DNA of 64,000 nt from Zygnema circumcarinatum (taxonomy: Eukaryota; Streptophyta; Zygnematophyceae; Zygnematales; Zygnemataceae), in assembly GCA_037447605.1 (NCBI GenBank), contig CM074809.1:3004158-3068157 (forward strand). Reading direction: 5' to 3'. The notes beneath the pieces are model-generated. The model saw only the letters and a program-made list of their open reading frames with translations. It was not told where the DNA came from and searched no databases. Shown here one piece after another: positions 56,853 to 64,000 of the stretch. The stretch's first letter is position 1; each line of letters begins with the position of its first letter. The position numbers and the translations under genes are program-made.

Positions 56853-58564
56853 CGTGGGAGTAGGGATGGATTAATTACGACTATATAATATATATTATAT
56901 TATACAACTGTGACGACTAGATAACGGCTGTTATATATTACTTTACAACGCCTTTACAACATGTACGGTCGTACGGTCGTACCACTGTACGGTATTATGC
57001 GGCCCGAGCACGATGTAGCGTAACGGAGCTGCGTTCGGCGGATCCGCGTCCGTTCAGTTGTACTTGACGTATGCCTCTTCCGTGTCACGGATCAACGGAA
57101 TCCAGGAGCTGCCAGCGGAGATTGAGAGAAGGCGGCGCCATGCGTTGGCGGCCCACGGAACAGCACACCATCCAGCAAGGCGCACTCGGGNNNNNNNNNN
57201 NNNNNNNNNNNNNNNNNNNNNNNNNNNNNNNNNNNNNNNNNNNNNNNNNNNNNNNNNNNNNNNNNNNNNNNNNNNNNNNNNNNNNNNNNNNNNNNNNNNN
57301 NNNNNNNNNNNNNNNNNNNNNNNNNNNNNNNNNNNNNNNNNNNNNNNNNNNNNNNNNNNNNNNNNNNNNNNNNNNNNNNNNNNNNNNNNNNNNNNNNNNN
57401 NNNNNNNNNNNNNNNNNNNNNNNNNNNNNNNNNNNNNNNNNNNNNNNNNNNNNNNNNNNNNNNNNNNNNNNNNNNNNNNNNNNNNNNNNNNNNNNNNACG
57501 TCTTCAGAATCCCTACGTCTTCCGCTGCGCGTACCTCTGAATCCCCCGGATCCTGGCTCTATGCTGCAGGCAGACCCACAGCACCACCCCAACCCTACGT
57601 CAGTTTCAGCACGGACACGCGAGTGGCCGTACAGCCCCTGCAGCTAGCTCAGCAGTCTTTGTTTAACCCCACTTATCTTGTGCTACAACGAGCAGACAGA
57701 GAAAACCAGACGGACGCATTTCGCAACGCCAACGCCAAAACGACCTAATTTTGGTGTGGTACGACCGTACGACCGTACGACTACGGCCGTACGGTCGTTA
57801 ATTGTTCAAAACGAATGGGTATAATATATATAATAAAGTCTTTTACTTTATAATATATTACTACTTTTAAACCCGTTGTAAAGTATATAATATATTCGGA
57901 ATTTATAACGCGGGCCATTCCTAGTCAGGACCCCCTGCGAAATCGCTCGCGACGCCTTCGTGTCGGGAACGTATGCCGTGAAACTTCTACGACAAGAAAA
58001 TCTGAAAATTTGAGCCGCACCGTGTAGCGTAAAACCGAAGAGGCTGAGACATTTGGAAACGAGGGTACTGTACTTAATTTCTCAATTCGCAATCTTGTTG
58101 CACACGCGAGGTCGAAACTTTTTCGATTTGAAAAAGCGAAAAGTAAAAAAAAAACGTTCAAAGACTCAACACGTTCGGCTGCAAGTGTGGATTCCACTTT
58201 TTGCCACGTTGTTGGTTTCGTGCGATTGAAGGGATCCGGTTAGCCCGAGCCCCAGTTTTGCCGTACGAATCTCTCGCGAGCCGATCAACAATTTCTGTAC
58301 GGACAACCGGGTCCATGCGCTTGGCAATGGCAAAATCTCATTGTTGCTCAGTGGACCCAAGGAAAACTCAAACTGAACACGAACGATGATTATTTGTTCA
58401 ATGTTTAATTGGTTTTCCATAAAAATAATTTTGAGAAAAAAAATTTAGGAATTCATTTCTCATTTCTCAAAATGAATCGTATTCACAAATACAGGGTTTC
58501 TCATAAAGAAACTGGTTTTCAATTTTTTTATTTTGAGAAGCCAAAATCTTTAACTTCTTTTCGT
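56853..58564. other. AT-rich DNA around a 307-base gap, with inverted GTACGGTCGTACGG arms
   Basis: Bases 57191-57497 are N. On the left, GTACGGTCGTACGGTCGTAC lies at about 56963-56982. On the right, its inverse (GTACGACCGTACGACCGTAC) lies at about 57755-57774. Both are next to TATAATATATTA-type DNA, suggesting an inverted-repeat element spanning the gap. No gene is supported. 58410-58560 is AT-rich. Confidence 0.5.
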
Positions 58565-59520
58565 GGGTAGTGATATTTCCACCCCTTTTTTGGATCCAAA
58601 CACCCCTTCCCGGCCGGGCAGATTTCAAAAGGGATTAAAAACGGAAAATGCTGTTTTCACACCTTTTTGGAATCGATACCCACCTTCTTCCGTCGGCTGA
58701 TTTTATTTTTGCTAACCAGCGAAAATGATACCCCGTCCCCGCATTTTGAATACTGTATGATCTGTATCCCGCCTCCCTGAATTTTTTTTTTGAGGGAAAG
58801 ATATATCTGCCTGCCCGAATCCGCTCGGAGCGGAAGATCCGTCTGCCACGAGATCGTTCGCGAGTGTCCGTCCTTCACACGTGCGTGTCAATCGCATCTG
58901 TCGATTTCCCTCGCAGATCGCACCACTGCAGATCAAACGTTTGATCTGCAGCCGGGCTCGATCTTAGCGAATGGAAAGCGCCCACGAGTCCCGCCAAAGC
59001 CGGATCACACGTGCGAGTGCGCGCGTCCCTCGGCCCGAGATCTCGTGCATTGTCAGATCTCAGCCAATCAACATCTGCCACGTGTTAAATTTTTGACGTG
59101 GAAAACTTTGATTGGTCCAAGCTTTTAATGTACGAAATATTGGGTTCCTCAAAGTTGCGACCGTACGACATTTGTACGAACAAACTTTTGAGAAGAGTTT
59201 GGCGGGATACGTGGGCACGTGCCATTCGCTGTGACCGAGCCCGGCTGCAGAGCAAATAGTGATCTGCCGTGTTAAGATCTGCGAGGGAATCGACGGCTGC
59301 GATTAACCGCACGCGTGAAAAAAATTCAGGTAGGCCGGATATTCAAAATGGGGTGACGGGTTATTTCCTTGTTTCGCAAAAATAAAATCTGCCGATGGAG
59401 GGTGGGTATCGATTCCAAAAAGGTGTGAAAAAAGCATTTTCCGTTTTTAATCCTTTTTGAAATCTGCCCGGCCGGGAAGGGGTGTTTGGATCCAAAAAAG
59501 GGGTGGAAATATCACTACCC
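58565..59520. mobile_element. Near-palindromic element copy C, 956 bp, inverted orientation
   Basis: Same termini and internal blocks as copies A and B but inverted relative to them. The flanks CTTTTCGT (left) and CTTTTCAT (right) match at 7 of 8 positions, an aged target duplication. Non-coding. It lies about 330 bp upstream of the ABCG start codon. Confidence 0.85.
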
Positions 59521-59849
59521 CTTTTCATAACCTGTTCGGTTTTACCAAACGACAAAACATTCAGATTCCAAATCTGATTCAAATCAGAAATCCGCATCCA
59601 CCGACTCTTCGCGGCCGCCCAGACAGCTGACGCCAGCGCGGCCTTGCAAGAGTTTGGAGCCTGAAAGGTAAAGGAAGCCGGACGGACAAGACGGTCTTAC
59701 AAGACGGTTCTGCTTCCCGCAGAGCCGTCTTGTCTTGCAGGATCTGCAGGAAACTGCAGGGCAGGGCAGGAGGGAGAGAGGGAGGGACGGAGGGAGAGAC
59801 GAAGGGAGGGAGAGACGAAGGGAGGCAGAGGAAAGGGGGGAGAGTAGCC
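59521..59849 (+). promoter_or_regulatory. Upstream region of the ABCG transporter
   Basis: A GC-richer stretch between element C and the ABCG ATG. It contains an inverted pair, CAAGACGG(T/C) against GCCGTCTTG, at about 59690-59735, and a GGGAGGGA purine tract at 59770-59840 forming the probable 5' UTR. Confidence 0.4.
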
Positions 59850-62800
59850 ATGCCGGAGCCCACGGGAGATTTGGTGGCAGATGCGGCCCACAAGATTGAG
59901 GCCGATGCGTCGGCCCGAAGTATGGGGCTGCAGTCGCTCAGCTCGCTCACAGCAAAGCCCCCGTATCCGGGTACGCGGAAGGCCGGGAGGGAGGAGAGTG
60001 GGAGAGATATAGGAGGGGGGAGATAGAGAGGAGATGGTTCGGAGGAGGTTTATTTGCTACTCAGGGAAATGTAGGGTCCTCTTACGAGATGTCTGTAATA
60101 GGCCGTGAACAGGTCATAACCGGTTGCGTTTGGCGTTTGAAATAGAAAGAAGGCAGGTAGTTTAAAGAGGAAGGAGTGCAAGGAAGGAAACAGTCGCTTG
60201 TATTCCATCGAGAAAAAAAAAAACAATCGGTTTTGTTTTGTGGATGATTCAGAGGAAGGCCAAGCGGACGAGCAGATGCTCAAATGGGCGGCATTGGAGC
60301 GCCTCCCAACTTTTGACCGGCTAAAGACCGCGATCATGAGCAAGGTGTTGCAGGGGATGTCTTGGATGCATGCTGCTCGTATTGTTTAAGCCGACTAGAC
60401 CACATATGAAACTTATTTCTAAGTCTCAGCTGTTCTTGGATCAGGAAAATAGCGCCCATGTTCGAAGTAAGTGTCCACAGCGTCCTCTGACTGACGATGT
60501 TGCTTACCTCCACTTGACCTGGTCATTCTAGCGTCTTATTGAGATGTAGGTTTTATGTTCCAACCGTTGAATGCATCCACGCCTTGAGCTACTGCTGTTT
60601 TTTGACTCACAGAATTTAATGTCACATTGTTTGCTGATGACCTCTCTCCCCCTCTCCCTTTCCCCCACCCCCCCCCTTTCTCTCTCTCTCCCCTCTTTCT
60701 CTCTCTCCCTCGGGGTTTTGGTCGTGCAGGTGCTGGACGACGGCAGCATTGTGCCTGAGGAGGTGGACGTGAGCAAACTGTCGACCGCGGAGCGGCAGAA
60801 GCTGGTGGAGCTGGCGCTGGAGACGCGCGACCAGGACAACGAGGCGCTCCTCCGCAAGCTCAAGGCGCGCCTCGACAGGTGCGCCCTCCCTCCCTCCTCC
60901 CTCCCTCCTCCTCCTCCCTCCTCCTCCCTCCCTCCTCCTCCCTCCCTCCCTCCCTCCTCCTCCCTCCCTCCCTCCTCCTCCTCCCTCCCTCCTCCCTCCC
61001 TCCCTCCTCCCTCCCTCCCTCCCTCCTCCCTCCTCCTCCCTCCTCCTCCCTCCTCCCTCCCTCCCTCCCTCCTCCTCCTCCCTCCTCCCTCCTCCCTCCT
61101 CCCTCCCTCCCTCCCTCCCTCCCTCCCTCCTCCCTCCTCCTCCCTCCCTCCCTCCCTCCTCCTCCCTCCCTCCCTCCCTCCTCCTCCTCCCTCCCTCCCT
61201 CCTCCTCCCTCCTCCTCCCTCCCTCCCTCCCTCCCTCCTCCCTCCCTCCTCCTCCCTCCCTCCCTCCCTCCCTCCTCCCTCCCTCCATCCCTCCCTCCTC
61301 CCTCCCTCCCTCCTCCCTCCTCCCTCCCTCCCTCCCTCCCGTCCCTCCCGTCCCTCCCGTCCCTCCCGTCCCTCCCGTCCCTCCCTCCCCTGCATCCCCT
61401 CCGTCCCTCTGCCCCCTCCCCCGTCCTTTCGTCCTGCCTGCCTGCCGCGGCCTGGCCTGTGACACCGCGTCGCGTCACCTCTTGGGGCATGCAACAGGGT
61501 GGGCATCGAGTTTCCTTCCGTGGAAGTGCGCTTTGAAGACGTGTCCATAGAGGCGGGCGTGTATGTGGGAGACCGCGCGCTGCCGACGCTCATCAACTTC
61601 ACTCGCAACACCATTGAGGTATGGAGGGAGGAGCTGTCGACCCTGCTGCGGCTGCTACAGACTTTGAAATGATGCAGTCCTGGTTACATGCGAAGCTTGT
61701 AAGGAAATGAAGTTAATAGGAAGAAAGCAACACTTGAACAAATCCCCTTAGTTATCAGTGGAGCAGAATGTCATTGCCACCCTCAAGCCTCCCTCCTCTG
61801 TCTGCTGTGCTGTGCAGGCCTTCTTGGTGAGTTCGAGGCTGCTTCCGGACAAGAAGCGGAAATTTCCAATTCTGCACAATGTCAGCGGCGTGCTAAAGCC
61901 CGGCCGGTACTTATCGACCCTGCTATGCCTGATCCTCCGTTTCTTGGTTGCGAGAAGCAGCGGTTGATTCCGTACTGTATCAGATGCCAATTCCCTTTGG
62001 CCTTTCCAATATGCGGTGCAGGATGACCCTCCTTTTAGGGCCGCCCGGTGCTGGAAAGTCCACGCTGATGATGGCTTTGGCTGCGAAACTCGATTCGGAT
62101 CTCAAGGTGAGGCTCAGCGTGACACTTCCGCAAACCATAAGTAACGTGTTGAGAGTGCGGTGGCGGTAAAGGGGCTTGAAACCTGCTCTGAGAATGAGCC
62201 GGATGTTACATTGCCGGATTGCAGTTTGAGGGCAACATCTCCTACAATGGACACGAGATGAACGAGTTTCTGCCTGTACGGACAGCGGCGTATGTGAGCC
62301 AGAACGATGTTCACATTGGAGAAATGACCGTGCGGGAGACGTTGGATTTCTCAGCGCGAGTGCAGGGAACGGGTTTCAAGGCTGGTACGGTTCGGAAATG
62401 AGCTTTTGCTGCCAGTTTCAAGTCAATAATAAAAATTTCTCACTTAAAATCACTTAGAATACGCTGCAAACGCCGCAATTCAGTAGCGGCACGAAGTCGT
62501 CGATATTCCGCCACAATGGTCATTTGACGGTTTTTGCGATGCATGTCCTTTAGTAAAGCTCGATGCTGTGCGTCCTAGCATAGAAGGAGGGCGGCTGAGG
62601 TGAAATTGCGCGCTTGCGTTGCTGCAGGCCTTGCACATGAGCTGGAAAAACGTGAGAAGAAAGAGGGAATCAAGCCGGACCCCACCATGGATGCATTTCT
62701 CAAGGTGAAAGCTTCTCCTTCCTGAAGGTCTGCCTCGGCGTGAGCCCTCCGGGGCAGTCCAAACCACAGCACCTTCAGTGCGGCGCACTCCTCTCAGAGC

Positions 62801-64000
62801 TGAAATTTCATCAGGATGTGGAGGGGAAGAGACTTGCATCTGACGCGGCTGCGTAATCCAATGCAGCCAAAAGTATGATTCAAAGAAAATCGACAGAGTA
62901 TGACGCGTTACTCTTTCCTCTTGCGTACAGGCTCTCTCTGTGAACGGACTTCCGGAGAACGTTGTCACTGATTACGTTCTTAAGGTGAGCGTGGGAGAGG
63001 CACTCCGACGTGCCATAGGGCTCCGCATTCGATCTCCTTGCTCCTTTTTTCTCTCTCATCGATCGGTTTTCTTCTGTATTTAAAGTTTGTCTTTTATGGT
63101 TTTGGTATGTTGGTTTTGGTCGAGGGCAGATTCTCGGCCTGGAGGTTTGCGCTGAGACATTGGTCGGAAACGAGATGGTTCGCGGAATTTCAGGCGGACA
63201 GAAGAAACGCGTCACCACAGGTGAGAGCCCGGGGCCCATTTGGATTTCCTTTGGGTTGACCTGCTGCTTTTTTTACTTTTATTCACAGGGATGGTAAGAA
63301 CACTTGGGATACAAGTCGCTTCAAATCATTCTCAACATTCGGCTCTGCCTCGGAGCATGCAGGTGAAATGATTGTCGGCCCCAAGCAGGTGCTTTTCGCT
63401 GATGAAATATCGACAGGCCTCGACTCGTCCACAACCTTCCAGATCACTCAGTGCTTGCGCAATTTCACTCATTTCCAGGTAACGTGCCCAGTTCTTGTTC
63501 CCTGCTGAGAAACCAACTTCATTTTTCTAAGCGAAGGCCCTCATTACCGAGCCCCCCCGCACCCCCCTCCTTCCCCCTTCTTCTGCAGAATGCGACCACT
63601 CTGATCGCACTCCTCCAGCCCGCTCCGGAGACGTACGACCTCTTTGACGACATTCTGCTTCTGGCGGAGGGTCACATTCTGTTCCACGGCCCGCGGGAGG
63701 AGATTGTGCCCTTCTTCGAGGCGCAGGGCTTCATCTGCCCGGAGCGAAAGGGAGTGGCGGACTTTTTGCAGGAGGTGAGATGCGCAGCCGCGCTTGTGTT
63801 CAGCCGTCTATGAGAGCGGGAAATTTACTGGGGCTGTTGCTAAATGGAGTATATTTGGAGAAACCGCTTTTGAAGCAATGAGGCTGAGGCATGTTCGTTC
63901 ATACATAGTGTGGCTGCACACTGTGAACAGGTGACATCTCGGAAGGACCAGCAGCAGTACTGGGGCAAGGAGGAGCAGTACGAGTATGTCCCTGTCCAGG
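59850..64000 (+). CDS. PDR-type ABC transporter (ABCG full-size), N-terminal half, 3' end outside window
   Basis: Thirteen in-phase exons: 59850-59970, 60253-60344, 60730-60878, 61498-61618, 61818-61906, 62022-62106, 62225-62384, 62628-62704, 62931-62984, 63130-63220, 63363-63478, 63589-63774 and 63931 onward. The N-terminal region has [16 protein letters not shown] and the [15 protein letters not shown] block typical of plant and fungal PDR pumps. The first nucleotide-binding domain is complete: Walker [11 protein letters not shown]-loop [18 protein letters not shown], signature [15 protein letters not shown], Walker B VLFADEIS and D-loop [10 protein letters not shown]. No transmembrane domain is reached before the edge. 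Such proteins export lipids, hormones or xenobiotics across the plasma membrane. A pyrimidine-rich intron (60879-61497) follows exon 3. Confidence 0.96.
60891..61385. repeat. CCTCC polypyrimidine tract in ABCG intron 3
   Basis: About 500 bp of CCTCCCTCCTCC units on the sense strand, ending in five CCCGTCCCT units. It starts within 15 bp of the donor site. Long frames read across it are artefacts. Confidence 0.95.

Noticed and set aside
57058-57748. Frames that run through the N gap
   Set aside because: The gap has no sequence, so these are not evidence of coding.
60528-61614. 320-330-codon frames across ABCG intron 3
   Set aside because: They are produced by the CCTCC tract. The ABCG exons on both sides join in phase without it.
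63290-63296. A micro-exon GGATG between ABCG exons with GT and AG on either side
   Set aside because: The exon ending at 63220 joins in frame to the one starting 63363 and gives the conserved TTGEMIVGP sequence, so no micro-exon is needed.
1-64000. tRNA, rRNA, CRISPR arrays and bacterial operon features
   Set aside because: No tRNA-like T-arm with matching stem, no rRNA-like stretch and no spaced identical repeats of CRISPR type were seen. The window is intron-rich eukaryotic DNA.

Overview
This is a eukaryotic nuclear window of intron-rich DNA. Typical GT-AG introns interrupt almost every gene. The gene content points to a green-lineage organism, most likely a streptophyte alga. There is an early light-induced protein, a plastid-type dehydroascorbate reductase, an AP2/ERF factor, a PDR-type ABCG transporter, and a nuclear copy of ndhM, the stromal subunit of the plastid NDH complex, which most chlorophytes lack. 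A SECIS-binding-protein-2 (SBP2) gene implies selenoprotein synthesis, which land plants are thought to have lost. I cannot name the species.

Layout. 1-1492 (-): a 3'-truncated AP2/ERF gene, open to the window edge. 3.3-4.6 kb: a long-inverted-repeat element nested inside a related one. 5.7-8.3 kb: a 2.6-kb polypyrimidine block. 9.5-10.5 kb (+): ELIP. 11.75-13.3 kb: two more inverted-repeat elements. 13.6-15.3 kb (+): RING-finger membrane protein. 16.35-19.8 kb (+): ribosomal protein eS6. 20.8-24.4 kb (-): C2-domain protein. 26.0-29.8 kb (-): SBP2-like. 31.5-32.5 kb (-): unrecognised spliced gene. 34.2-36.1 kb (-): DHAR, divergent from an LYR-motif gene at 36.6 kb (+). 39.0-40.5 kb (-): ndhM. 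41.3-45.6 kb (-): MYND-SET protein, with an interstitial (CCCTAA)n array directly upstream of its ATG. 47.3-49.0 kb (-): MYB factor. 49-59.5 kb: a mobile-element-rich zone holding a PAF-acetylhydrolase-like gene whose 5' part abuts a repeat relic, a derlin pseudogene with two in-frame stops, a duplicated 0.7-kb promoter-like segment, two MITEs with target-site duplications, and a 307-base assembly gap. 59.85-64 kb (+): an ABCG/PDR transporter running off the edge.

Gene models were built by hand from homology motifs, splice sites and phase checks. For ELIP, RING, eS6, DHAR, ndhM, MYB and ABCG every junction restores frame. Models for the C2 gene (assembly gap), SBP2 (one low-complexity region), the SET gene (one internal exon) and the PAF-acetylhydrolase gene are partly unresolved.

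The most unusual material is the family of near full-length palindromic elements (about 0.95 kb, three copies with 8-bp target duplications) and the broken genes around them. No complete new enzymatic system was seen.
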